Source: Cytophagales bacterium
GTDB taxonomy: Bacteria; Bacteroidota; Bacteroidia; Cytophagales; ES-bin-26
Assembly (NCBI GenBank): GCA_014379925.1
Contig: JACMKY010000100.1
Span: forward strand, 1 to 58,282
Reading direction: 5' to 3'
Length of the DNA: 58,282 nt
Position numbers and translations under genes: made by a program. Shown here piece after piece: positions 48,234-56,448 of this stretch (within the stretch, counting starts at the first letter, position 1; each line of letters begins with the position of its first letter). The notes under the pieces were generated by a model. The model did no database searches, was not told the origin of the DNA, and saw nothing but the letters and a program-made list of their open reading frames with translations.

Positions 48234-48667
48234 GCCGGTGGCGGCGGTTGACTGACGATGTATTGCTCGGCGGCGGCCAGCGACGCCAACAAAACCGTTG
48301 GAACCCGGGAGTCGGGATGTTGCTGAAGGGCCTCCGAGGACAGCTTGGAAAACAGATCGGGCGACAGTACGCTGATGTTGAAGCGCAGCCCCGCGTCATA
48401 GGCCTGGTTGAAAAATTCGTTGACGATCCAATCGACGGTGCCGGTCCAGGCCGTCTCGAAATCTTTGGTATCGTGCACGTGAAACCGACAGGCGCGTTTT
48501 TGTCCTTCGGCCCGTTGCCAGTGCAACATGCGCAGGGTGGCCTGCTTCAATTCATCATCGGTACAGAAGCCGCTCCACCGCATAAACAGGTAGTTTTTGT
48601 CGGCATTGTAGGTCAACTCGGCGTATACCTCGTCAGCCGCATTGCGGGCAGTATGAATAAGCATCAT
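48230..48667 (-). CDS. STAS/SpoIIAA-like protein, unknown function
   Basis: A 145-residue soluble protein (AELTYNADKNYLFMRWSGF, DELKQATLRMLHWQRAEGQ, ACRFHVHDTKDFETAWTGTVDW) that looks like the SpoIIAA-like alpha/beta group common in Bacteroidota next to regulators. Assignment rests on overall pattern, not on a diagnostic motif. Its start overlaps the CRP gene stop and its stop overlaps the SRPBCC gene start (ATGA in both cases), so the three proteins are probably made together. A role in a signalling output is an inference. Confidence 0.65.
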   Translation of the reverse strand: MMLIHTARNAADEVYAELTYNADKNYLFMRWSGFCTDDELKQATLRMLHWQRAEGQKRACRFHVHDTKDFETAWTGTVDWIVNEFFNQAYDAGLRFNISVLSPDLFSKLSSEALQQHPDSRVPTVLLASLAAAEQYIVSQPPPPA

Positions 48668-49260
48668 TCCATCGGATCGGGGTTAGCGGACAGGGCCGGG
48701 TTGGTACGCTGGTAGCGGTCGAGCGTTTCGGCCGTGACGCCGAGGTAGCTGGCCACGTACGGGGGCGGCACCCGCCGGAACACTTTGGGGTGTTCGTGGA
48801 GCAGGCGGTTGTAGCGGTCTTCGGGGCTGTCTTTCAACAGCGACGCTTCCCGCTGCTCCAAGCGACACAACTGGTCCTGCAACAGCAGTTGCGCAAACCG
48901 CTGCCAGACGGGATGATGGCCACACAAGGTCATCACGTCGTCGTAGTTGGCTTCGAGCAGTTGCGTTTGGGTGAGCGTCATAACGTGGACGAAGGAGGGG
49001 CGCTGGGTAAAAAAGCTCACCAACGACCCCAACAACCCGTTTTCAAACACGAATTCCTTGGATACCTCCCAGCCGTCGAGGTCGTAGAACAGCCGCCCGC
49101 ACCCCTTCTCGACGAAGGCAATGGTCCGGCAGATATCGCCCTCCCGGGCGTATAACGCGTCGGGCGGCAAAATCCTGGGCTGAAGAATAGCCCGAAACGC
49201 GGCCATTTCGTCGGGACTGGGACGGGCAATGCGCTCAATGTTAGACAGAACCCGTTGCAT
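48664..49260 (-). CDS. Crp/Fnr-family transcriptional regulator
   Basis: A 198-residue regulator with an N-terminal cNMP-type beta-barrel (about 20-125; RTIAFVEKGCGRLFYDLDG, FENGLLGSLVSFFTQRPS) and a C-terminal helix-turn-helix (about 150-190; VPPPYVASYLGVTAETLDRYQR). The phosphate-binding Arg-Ser/Thr-Ala cassette of true cAMP receptors is not seen, as in many Bacteroidota Crp-like proteins, so it may not bind cAMP. First gene of the coupled three-gene operon. The proline-asparagine-rich tail (SANPDPME) overlaps the next gene. Confidence 0.88.
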   Translation of the reverse strand: MQRVLSNIERIARPSPDEMAAFRAILQPRILPPDALYAREGDICRTIAFVEKGCGRLFYDLDGWEVSKEFVFENGLLGSLVSFFTQRPSFVHVMTLTQTQLLEANYDDVMTLCGHHPVWQRFAQLLLQDQLCRLEQREASLLKDSPEDRYNRLLHEHPKVFRRVPPPYVASYLGVTAETLDRYQRTNPALSANPDPME

Positions 49261-49548
49261 TGGGACAAAAAATGAGTTTGTTCCGCTAATATGAACAAGA
49301 AGACCAAGTTTACCTAATTTTTATGGTCTGCTTCCCCTGCCAAGCCACGTTGCGATCAGCAACCCCGTCGAGCAATCGCCGTTGCCGGGATGACCACCGG
49401 TAACTGGTCGGCGGTGACCACATTCCGGAAAGTGGTGACGTCTTCATCAATAAGCAATGGTTCGTCCGTTTCTCGGATTGTAAAAACGGCTCATTTTATT
49501 GGAAACGGCCTTTTTTTTCTACCTTGAACGCCCGACCGCCGCGTTCGC
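49261..49548. other. Divergent gap between Crp-like regulator and PorV-like gene
   Basis: 288 bases. No gene, repeat array or full TAnnTTTG promoter consensus found; TACCTTGA at 49520-49527 is a near match oriented toward the PorV-like gene. The sequence around 49330-49450 is unremarkable. Confidence 0.5.
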
Positions 49549-50397
49549 ATGAAGTCTTTTCTGCTGCCTCTCTTTTTGCTCGGGTGCCCGGGGCTGGCCC
49601 TGGCCAGCGGCGATCCCTTTCCCATCGGGGCGCGTTCGTTGGGCCTGGGCAATGCCGCCGTCACCCTCTCCGACCACTGGTCGCTCTTCAACAACGTGGG
49701 CGGGTTGGCCGGTACCGACCGTACCGCCGAGGGTCGGCGTACAGTAATGTCGTCGTTCAGCGGTCCGTACGGCGTGGCGGGCCTGTCGGTGGTGGCCGTG
49801 GGGGCGGTGCTGCCCACCCGTTACGGCACCTTCGGAGTGGGCGTCCAGCGGTTCGGGGATGAACTGCACCACGAGCACCTGGTGGGCCTGGCCTACAGCC
49901 ACCGGCTTGAGAACGTGAGCCTGGGGGTGAAGATCAACTACGTGCAGATTGCCACCCGCGGGCTGGGCAGCCGGGGAGCGGTGGCCATCGAGTTTGGCGG
50001 GGTGGTCCAGTTGCTGCCCGAACTCCGCTTCGGTGCCCACCTCTACAACCTCAACCAGGCGAAGCTGGCCGCCTACGGGGACGAACGATTGCCCACGTTG
50101 ATGAAGGCGGGGCTTTCTTACCAACCGGGCAAGCAGCTGATGATGAACGCGGAGGTCGAAAAAGACGTTGATTTTCCGGCCGTTTTCAAGGCGGGCCTGG
50201 AGTACGAGATCGTCAAGAAAGTGCACCTGCGGACCGGCATCAGCGCCAAGCCCTTTACCAACCACTTCGGGGTGGGCCTGCTGCACCGCAACCTGCACTT
50301 CGATTATGCCCTCACCACGCACCCGCAACTGGGTTTTTCGCACCACCTTTCCCTGGCGCTGGGATTGGAAACGAAAGCAACGACGACGGACCGATGA
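49549..50397 (+). CDS. PorV/PorQ-like outer-membrane beta-barrel protein
   Basis: A 282-residue exported protein with a short signal peptide (FLLPLFLLGCPGLALA) and a FadL-like beta-barrel pattern. The opening PIGARSLGLGNAAVTLSDHW and NNVGGLA are typical of the PorV/PorQ (UPF0164-like) group of Bacteroidota, some of which serve type IX secretion. Strands such as GTFGVGVQRFGDELHHEHLVGLAYSH and HFGVGLLHRNLHFDYALTTH follow; the last residues lack a type IX sorting domain. Its stop overlaps the next gene start as ATGA, coupling it to an HhH-barrel protein. Role unknown. Confidence 0.8.
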   Translation: MKSFLLPLFLLGCPGLALASGDPFPIGARSLGLGNAAVTLSDHWSLFNNVGGLAGTDRTAEGRRTVMSSFSGPYGVAGLSVVAVGAVLPTRYGTFGVGVQRFGDELHHEHLVGLAYSHRLENVSLGVKINYVQIATRGLGSRGAVAIEFGGVVQLLPELRFGAHLYNLNQAKLAAYGDERLPTLMKAGLSYQPGKQLMMNAEVEKDVDFPAVFKAGLEYEIVKKVHLRTGISAKPFTNHFGVGLLHRNLHFDYALTTHPQLGFSHHLSLALGLETKATTTDR

Positions 50398-52568
50398 GCA
50401 CGCGCGCAACAATGCGGTTCACCCGGCGTTGGTTCGGAACCCGGTGCCTGGCAACTGCCCGCCGTTGCCCCCCGCTGGCGTTCGCTCTGTGGTGGCTCTT
50501 TGCGCTGGGTGGAAACGAGGGGCGGGCCCAGGCGTATCCGCGCAAGGAGATCGACCTGGAAGCCTTCGTGCAAAACTTGTTCGCCGTCCAGAACGAGGAC
50601 GTGAACTACGAAGACCTCTACGAATCGCTTTTCCAGCTCTACACCAACCCGCTGGACCTCAACGACGCCACCCGCGGGGAACTGGCTTCCCTTTACATCC
50701 TGTCGCCCGGGCAGATCAACAACCTGCTGGCTTACCGTCAGCGGAACGGCCGCCTGTTGTCCATTTACGAGTTGCAGGCCGTGCCGGGTCTCGATTTGCC
50801 GACCATCTACCAGCTGCTTCCCTTCGTAACGGTGCCTTTCGTCTCCGCGCAGGACGACCCGCGCTCCCTCTGGCAGCGCATCGCCGCCGAGCCGAACAAT
50901 TTCCTGTTGTTGCGCTACGACCGCGGGCTGGAACGACGCAAGGGCTACACCGCGCCCGACACCGGTTCGAACGGCCGTCTTAGCGGGCGCTACCTGGGTT
51001 CGCCAGACCGGTTGTACGCGCGTTACCGCGTGAGCCACGCCAAGGATTTCAGTTTCGGCTTCACCCTCGAGAAAGACGCCGGGGAGCAAATCACCTGGGA
51101 GCCGGCCACCCGCCGCTACGGGGCGGACTTTTTTTCCTTCCACGCCAACCTTTCCCACCGGAAACGCTGGAGAAACGTCCTGCTGGGCGATTACCTGGTG
51201 CAGTTCGGGCAGGGAATGGTGCTGGCGGCGGGTTTTTCGCCGGGAAAAGGGGCCGAAAGCGTGGCCACCGTCCGGCGCAGCAACCTGGGCATCCGGCCCT
51301 ACTCCTCGGTGTTGGAAGCGGGCTTTTTCCGGGGGGGCGCCGCCACCTACCAGCTGAGCCGCCGCTTCGACCTGACGGGCTTCTACTCGCGCACCCGTCG
51401 CGACGCCAATCTGATCAGCGGGGGCGATTCAACGGAATCCGAAGCGGACTACATCAATTCGCTGCTGGTCACCGGCTTTCACCGGACGCCCAACGAGGTC
51501 GGGGCCAAAGGCAACATTCCGGAGCAGAACCTGGGGGGTAATCTGTTGTACCGCAGCACCGACCAGAACCTACAACTGGGGGTCACGTGGCTGCAAACCA
51601 CGTTCGGCCAGCGGCTGGAGCGGCGTCCGAACGCCTACAACGGGTTTGAGTTCAGCGGCCGGCAGAACCACGTGGCCGGGTTGAGTTACGCCTACAACTG
51701 GCGGAACTTCAACTGGTTCGGCGAATGGGCGCGTTCGCGGAGCGGGGGCATCGGGGGGGTGTCGGGCTTCGTGTCGAGCCTCTCCCCGCGGGTGGAACTG
51801 GCGATGCTCTACCGGCACTTCGACCGGAATTTCCACAGCTTCTACGCCAACGCGTTCGCCGAGAACACCCGCCCCATCAACGAACGGGGCACCTACTGGG
51901 GCGTCCGGATCACGCCCCACCGGAGGGTTTCCCTGGCCGCCTACTACGACCACTTCCGGTTTCCCTGGCTCAAGTTCCGGGTGGACGCTCCCTCGCGGGG
52001 GTACGAATACCTGCTCCGTTTCTCTTACCGGCCCAACCGGGTCCTGCTGCTGTACGCGCAGTTCCGGGAAGAAAACAAGGGCCGTAACCGGGCCGGCAAC
52101 GTGGCTAACCTGAACGCGGTGGTGGACAGCCGGCGGCGGAATTATTTGATTAACCTCGATTATACGGCCTCCCGGTTTCTCACGTTGAAATCCCGGGTGC
52201 AGTGGGGTGATTACCAGCCAAGGGGCGGGCCGTTGACCCGGGGATTCGCGCTGGTGCAGGACGTGAACGTGGAAGTGGGCCGGTTGAAGCTGGGAACGCG
52301 CTTCGCCCTCTTCGACACCGACGATTACGAAAACCGCCAGTACGTTTACGAAAAGGACGTGTTGTACGGCTTTTCGATCCCGGCGTATTACCAACGCGGC
52401 CTGCGGAATTACTTTTTGCTTCAATATCAGATTAACCGACGGATGGATGGCTGGCTGCGCTGGGCGCGCACCAACCTGCGCAACGCGGATACCGTCAGTT
52501 CGGGCCTGGAGGAGATCAACCAGCCGCGCCGCACCGACGTACACGTCCAGGTGAGGTACCGGTTCTGA
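50394..52568 (+). CDS. Outer-membrane barrel protein with ComEA-like helix-hairpin-helix domain
   Basis: A 724-residue exported protein. The signal segment (LAFALWWLFALGGNEGRAQA) is preceded by a basic stretch. Residues about 60-150 contain ComEA-like HhH units (NPLDLNDATRGELASLYILS, ISPGQINNLLAYRQ-like GQINNLLAYRQRNGRLLSIY, LQAVPGLDLPTIYQL), which in ComEA bind DNA. The remaining 560 residues are a long beta-barrel-like region with many aromatic strands, ending VHVQVRYRF, the terminal Phe of barrel proteins. A DNA-contacting outer-membrane protein involved in DNA uptake would be one reading; it is not proven. Coupled to the upstream PorV-like gene by ATGA overlap. Confidence 0.82.
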   Translation: MSTRATMRFTRRWFGTRCLATARRCPPLAFALWWLFALGGNEGRAQAYPRKEIDLEAFVQNLFAVQNEDVNYEDLYESLFQLYTNPLDLNDATRGELASLYILSPGQINNLLAYRQRNGRLLSIYELQAVPGLDLPTIYQLLPFVTVPFVSAQDDPRSLWQRIAAEPNNFLLLRYDRGLERRKGYTAPDTGSNGRLSGRYLGSPDRLYARYRVSHAKDFSFGFTLEKDAGEQITWEPATRRYGADFFSFHANLSHRKRWRNVLLGDYLVQFGQGMVLAAGFSPGKGAESVATVRRSNLGIRPYSSVLEAGFFRGGAATYQLSRRFDLTGFYSRTRRDANLISGGDSTESEADYINSLLVTGFHRTPNEVGAKGNIPEQNLGGNLLYRSTDQNLQLGVTWLQTTFGQRLERRPNAYNGFEFSGRQNHVAGLSYAYNWRNFNWFGEWARSRSGGIGGVSGFVSSLSPRVELAMLYRHFDRNFHSFYANAFAENTRPINERGTYWGVRITPHRRVSLAAYYDHFRFPWLKFRVDAPSRGYEYLLRFSYRPNRVLLLYAQFREENKGRNRAGNVANLNAVVDSRRRNYLINLDYTASRFLTLKSRVQWGDYQPRGGPLTRGFALVQDVNVEVGRLKLGTRFALFDTDDYENRQYVYEKDVLYGFSIPAYYQRGLRNYFLLQYQINRRMDGWLRWARTNLRNADTVSSGLEEINQPRRTDVHVQVRYRF

Positions 52569-52703
52569 CGGGGTTCGGGCCGGGAAATAAGAGGTAGGAA
52601 GTGAGAAGTAAGAGGGAAACGGTTGTGGCATTTCCTGGCTTCGGCTTTCGCCTCCGGCGCGGCGTGGCCAGCCCGTTCGTTCCCTAAACCGGAAAAAAGT
52701 CCC
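52569..52703. repeat. Short-word GAAGTRAGA repeat upstream of the J-protein
   Basis: The gap carries degenerate words GGAAATAAGAGG, TAGGAAGTGAGAAGTAAGAG (52581-52616), a single-arm array with no inverted partner in the gap. Confidence 0.5.
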
Positions 52704-53279
52704 ATGCTTGACGAGTATTACCATCTGTTGGAGGTGACCCCGGAGGCCAGCCTGGAGGAAATCAAGCGGGCGTACTGGCGGCTGGCCAAGCAGTGGCACC
52801 CCGACGTCAACCCCTCGGCCGAGGCCAAGGAACGGTTCATTCGCATCCACCAGGCCTACGAAATCCTGGTGACCTACCGCTGGACCGACCAGTCCGTTCC
52901 GCTGACGCCGGACGGGTCGGCCCTCCAGGGGGAATTGTTCGGCCAGAACTTCCGCTGGGACCGCAACCAGGACAATCGGCGGGAGCGGGTGGCGGCCTTC
53001 GCGCGGGTGCAGTACGAGGAATTTCGGCGCAACAACGAACGGTTTAAAAATTCACTCTGGTACTGGCCGGCGAAGGTGTTCACCTACTTCGCCTGGATGG
53101 TGGGTAGCCTGGCCGGCGTAGGTTTCCTGTTCTTTCCCTTCTGGGTGGCCTTTTCCCTCCAGCAAACCAAGGTTGCCCTCACCCTGTTTCCCTTCTCGCT
53201 GCTGGTCTCGCTGCTGGGACTGGCCATCGTCGGGGCCGCCTCCCGCTTCAGGCGGGAGTTGGAGCAGCGGTATTTCTGA
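52704..53279 (+). CDS. Membrane-anchored J-domain protein
   Basis: A 191-residue protein. The N-terminal J-domain (1-65) has the catalytic tripeptide in KQWHPDVNPSAEAKERF and helix II/III pattern; it would stimulate the ATPase of Hsp70 (DnaK). After a linker, two membrane spans occur (about 115-140, VFTYFAWMVGSLAGVGFLFFPF, and 148-175, VALTLFPFSLLVSLLGLAIVG). No zinc fingers or client-binding domains, so it is a co-chaperone tied to the membrane rather than general DnaJ. ATG 52704 matches the J-domain start; in-frame upstream sequence is non-homologous. Confidence 0.9.
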   Translation: MLDEYYHLLEVTPEASLEEIKRAYWRLAKQWHPDVNPSAEAKERFIRIHQAYEILVTYRWTDQSVPLTPDGSALQGELFGQNFRWDRNQDNRRERVAAFARVQYEEFRRNNERFKNSLWYWPAKVFTYFAWMVGSLAGVGFLFFPFWVAFSLQQTKVALTLFPFSLLVSLLGLAIVGAASRFRRELEQRYF

Positions 53280-53577
53280 TTCCGCGGCCGGCCGTAGCCC
53301 TTTGCGGTAGGCCGGTGCTGGCGGGTTTCGTACCCTTTTGGTTATTCTTTTCCCGGCGCTCAAATCCCGTCGGTACTCCCGTAAAAATAATGCGGCCGTC
53401 TTTGGTGGTTCCGTAGCGGGGGGCTGTCGGCTCGCTACGGAACCGCCCGGCGCACCAGACTGGCTTTCCAATCGGGCGCGGGGCCGCCCAGGTGCATTCT
53501 TCGTCTGACCACCGCAATCCCCCCGTTTTTCACTATACTTGTTTTCTGGCTTCTCACCCCCCGAAAACCCTACCCGA
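53280..53577. other. Gap upstream of the symporter gene
   Basis: 298 bases; a CGCGGCCGGCCG-rich stretch near the start and TATACTTG (53534-53541), a weak -7-like match, near the end. No gene or terminator recognised. Confidence 0.45.
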
Positions 53578-54900
53578 ATGGCACTCCGCTGGGCAACGTT
53601 GCGCAAGAACTTAACCTTTCAGGTACTGACGGCCATCGGACTCGGCATTCTGCTGGGTGCTTTCTTTCCCCGGGCGGGGGCGGCGATGAAGCCGGTCGGC
53701 GAAACGTTCATCAACCTCATCAAGATGGTGATCGTGCCCATCATCTTCCTGACGGTGGTGTTGGGCATCGGCAGCATCGGGAACCTGAAAAAGGTGGGGC
53801 GGGTAGGCGGCAAGGCCCTGTTGTACTTTGAAATCATCACCACCATTGCCCTGGTGATCGGCATTGTGGTGGCCAACCTGGTAAAACCCGGCGCGGGAGT
53901 AAATACGGCCGCCGTGGCAACGGCCACCGTGGGAAAAGGAGCGGCGGCTCCGTACGCCGATCAGGCCGCCGAGATGGACTGGGTGGCTTTTTTCACCCAC
54001 ATCGTTCCCGCCAACGTGTTCGAAGCCTTTGCCAAGGGCGACATCCTGCAGGTCCTGTTCTTTTCGGTGCTGTTCGGGTTGGCCCTCACCAAGCTGGGGG
54101 CGTACGGCGAACCCATCCTACGTTCCTTCGAACGCTTCTCCAAGGTACTCTTCGCCCTGCTGGGCATGGTCATGAGGCTCGCCCCGCTGGGCGCTTTCGG
54201 CGGGATGGCGTTTACCGTCGGCCGGTACGGCGTGGCCACGCTCTTGCCCCTGGCGCAGCTCATGGCCGTGGTCTACACCACGATGTTCGTCTTCATCTTC
54301 GTGGTCTTGAACGGCGTGGCGCGCCTGTTTGGCTTCAGCCTGTGGCGTTACCTGGGCTTCATCCGGGAGGAAATCCTGATTGTGCTGGGTACCTCCTCGT
54401 CGGAGTCGGTGCTGCCCCGGATGATCGACAAGATGGAGCGCTTCGGCTGTTCGCGGTCGGTGTCGAGCCTGGTTATTCCGACGGGCTACTCGTTCAACCT
54501 CGACGGCACGACCATTTACCTGGCCATCGCCACCATTTTCCTGGCGCAAGCCTTCGGCATTGACCTGAGTTTGGGGCAGCAACTGACCATCATCGGCATC
54601 CTGATGGTGACCAGCAAGGGCGCGGCGGCGGTCACGGGCGGTGGCTTCATCGTGCTGGCTTCCACGCTGGCGGCGACGAAGGTGATTCCGGTGGAAGGGC
54701 TGGCCCTGCTGTTGGGTGTGGACCGGTTCATGTCCGAGGCCCGCGCCATCACCAACCTCATCGGCAACGGCGTGGCCACGGTGGTGGTAGCCAAGAGCGA
54801 GGGGGAATTCGACGAGGCAAAATACCGGCGGGCGCTGGCCGGGGAAAACGAGCCAACCGAAACCGTGGATGAGCTGATGAGTGAAAAATTGAACGGATGA
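53578..54900 (+). CDS. Dicarboxylate/amino acid:cation symporter (DAACS family)
   Basis: A 440-residue inner-membrane transporter of the glutamate/C4-dicarboxylate family. Characteristic elements: FINLIKMVIVPIIFLTVVLG, the serine-rich hairpin GTSSSESVLPRMI, the signature VIPTGYSFNLDGTTIYLA and the second hairpin GGFIVLASTLAA, followed by LLLGVDRFMSEARAITNLIGNGVATVVVA, where Asp and Asn residues bind substrate and sodium. Substrate (C4-dicarboxylate or glutamate/aspartate) cannot be separated from sequence alone. Start ATG 53578 is chosen by the family N-terminus; in-frame upstream residues are leader. The gene appears monocistronic. Confidence 0.95.
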   Translation: MALRWATLRKNLTFQVLTAIGLGILLGAFFPRAGAAMKPVGETFINLIKMVIVPIIFLTVVLGIGSIGNLKKVGRVGGKALLYFEIITTIALVIGIVVANLVKPGAGVNTAAVATATVGKGAAAPYADQAAEMDWVAFFTHIVPANVFEAFAKGDILQVLFFSVLFGLALTKLGAYGEPILRSFERFSKVLFALLGMVMRLAPLGAFGGMAFTVGRYGVATLLPLAQLMAVVYTTMFVFIFVVLNGVARLFGFSLWRYLGFIREEILIVLGTSSSESVLPRMIDKMERFGCSRSVSSLVIPTGYSFNLDGTTIYLAIATIFLAQAFGIDLSLGQQLTIIGILMVTSKGAAAVTGGGFIVLASTLAATKVIPVEGLALLLGVDRFMSEARAITNLIGNGVATVVVAKSEGEFDEAKYRRALAGENEPTETVDELMSEKLNG

Positions 54901-54940
54901 ACGCGTCTCTCGCTCCTGGTTTTACGCATTTCTATTTACT

Positions 54941-54998
54941 CATCCGACGGTGCATTGCATCGACGCTACTCATCCACTCCTAGGCTCATCCACTCAAA
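54941..54998. repeat. Dispersed CCGWCGRTGCATTGCATCGACG repeat, copy
   Basis: CCGACGGTGCATTGCATCGA followed by CGCTACTCATCCACTCC and GCTCATCCACTC. This copy keeps most of the palindrome TGCATTGCA of the consensus. It lies 40 bases after the symporter stop codon. Confidence 0.8.
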
Positions 54999-55068
54999 AA
55001 AATCTTTCGACGGGTGTGATTTTTTTATCCTTCCGGCTACTAACCGTTCAGGATTAACTTCGAAAACG

Positions 55069-55560
55069 GTGGAAAAGGAGTTTGTCAATCTACTGAACGC
55101 ACACCCGGGCATTCTTTACAAGATTTGCCATTTGTATTGCGGGGACGAAGAAGACCGCAAAGACCTTTTTCAGGAGATGGTGCTCCAACTCTGGAAGGCT
55201 TTCCCGGCTTTCCGGCGCGAAGCCAAAGCCAGCACCTGGATGTACCGCGTCGCCCTCAACACCGCCGTCTCCAACTTCCGCCAGGGACGGCGAAATCCGC
55301 GCCCGGCTCCCTTGTCTTCCGCCGCGCTGCAGATTCCTGATCTGGCTACCGGAGCGGCCGGGCACGAGGAGATGGCCCAACTCTACGCGGCGATTGAACA
55401 CCTGACCGCCGTGGAAAAAGCGCTGGTGATGCTCTACCTCGACGAGAAAACCTACGAGGAAATGGCGATCATCCTCGGCATCGGCAAATCGAACGTGGGT
55501 ACCAAGCTGAGCCGTATCCGGGCCAAGCTGGAGAGAATGATGAAACCCGTTGCGCGGTAG
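55069..55560 (+). CDS. ECF-type RNA polymerase sigma factor
   Basis: A 163-residue sigma-70 family factor with region 2 (about 15-80; DRKDLFQEMVLQLWKAFPAF and KASTWMYRVALNTAVSNFRQ) and region 4 (about 105-160; LTAVEKALVMLYLDEKTYEE, ILGIGKSNVGTKLSRIRAKLE), no region 3. It directs RNA polymerase to a specific regulon, usually under an anti-sigma factor. I place the start at GTG 55069 (VEKEFVNLLNAHPG), because the in-frame sequence before it is repeat-derived and has no ATG. It is followed 107 bases later by a membrane protein that may act as its regulator. Confidence 0.92.
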   Translation: MEKEFVNLLNAHPGILYKICHLYCGDEEDRKDLFQEMVLQLWKAFPAFRREAKASTWMYRVALNTAVSNFRQGRRNPRPAPLSSAALQIPDLATGAAGHEEMAQLYAAIEHLTAVEKALVMLYLDEKTYEEMAIILGIGKSNVGTKLSRIRAKLERMMKPVAR

Positions 55561-55630
55561 GCGGATAGCCACCGGCGGCCTGGTGAAGATGCTTGCGTGG
55601 TGGACTTGGCTGCCCGAGCGGATGCTGACG

Positions 55631-55667
55631 ACCAATAACCAACAACAAAGGATAACCAACAACGGAC
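55631..55667. repeat. Short ACCAACAA-word repeat upstream of the sigma partner
   Basis: GACCAATAACCAACAACAAAG and ATAACCAACAACGG: two to three copies of AACCAACAAC in the gap between the sigma factor and the membrane protein. The same word family appears at 15900-15994. Confidence 0.5.
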
Positions 55668-56291
55668 ATGAACTTAGACGAAATGAAAACCACTTGGCAA
55701 GCGTATGACCAGAGGATAGCGGCCACCCACCAACTAAGTGAACGCCTGGTGCGCTCGATGATGAAGGACAAATCGAAAGGAACCCTGGCCCGAATGAGGC
55801 AGGAACTGAGGCTGGTTTCGGTTATTTTTACGGCGGTGATTTTTTTCTTCTCCGCGGTCATCCTCGGCAATGCTTTCGATTACACCCACTGGCTGGAATA
55901 CATTCCGACGGTGCTGTACATGCTGCTGGCCAGCACGGGATTGGTGCTTATCCTGGGAGAGTACCGCCAGCTCCGAAAGGTCAACCTGACGAAAGAAAAC
56001 CTGCGGGAAAGCCTTCGATTGGTGATCCGGTCGCACGAACGGTTTGGAGCAGCGTTGGGAAAGGTGTGGAAGTTGTGCATGGGGGCCGGTTTCCTGTTCG
56101 GGGTTTCCTTCGTGGCCCGAACCATCCCGAAGTACGGATGGGGCAAAGCCTTCCTCTTCGTGGGTGGTCAAGCGCTCCTCATCCTCCTGTTGTACGCAGT
56201 GGCCCGGTGGCTATTCGATGCTTTCCAGGATCCGCATACGGCCCAACTGAAGGAGAACCTGCGGGAGCTGGAAGAATTCGACTCCAATTGA
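55668..56291 (+). CDS. Membrane protein downstream of ECF sigma, possible anti-sigma partner
   Basis: A 207-residue protein: a cytoplasmic N-terminus of about 50 residues (MNLDEMKTTWQAYDQRIAA), then four membrane spans in two pairs (about 48-66 and 77-97; about 140-160 and 165-185) and a short acidic tail. The opening is common in Bacteroidota membrane proteins encoded after ECF sigma factors, and a role as a sequestering partner is inferred from position and N-terminal form only. No zinc-binding anti-sigma motif is present. Confidence 0.78.
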   Translation: MNLDEMKTTWQAYDQRIAATHQLSERLVRSMMKDKSKGTLARMRQELRLVSVIFTAVIFFFSAVILGNAFDYTHWLEYIPTVLYMLLASTGLVLILGEYRQLRKVNLTKENLRESLRLVIRSHERFGAALGKVWKLCMGAGFLFGVSFVARTIPKYGWGKAFLFVGGQALLILLLYAVARWLFDAFQDPHTAQLKENLRELEEFDSN

Positions 56292-56448
56292 CGGGGATTT
56301 AACAGGAGGTAATCCAAGCGGCCCGATCAAGCCGAAATAGCACTGGGGAAAAGAAATGCTGCGGCTCGAAAACGAACGGATACCGGCCATGATTGGGCGC
56401 GGTTGCCCCGCGCCGGAACGCCTGATTCACGCAACCAAACCGCTCGTG

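Noticed and set aside
56390..56425. Terminator GGGCGCGG-TTGC-CCCGCGCC between convergent genes
   Set aside because: The stem is short with an ambiguous loop and no T-run follows, so it is not called.
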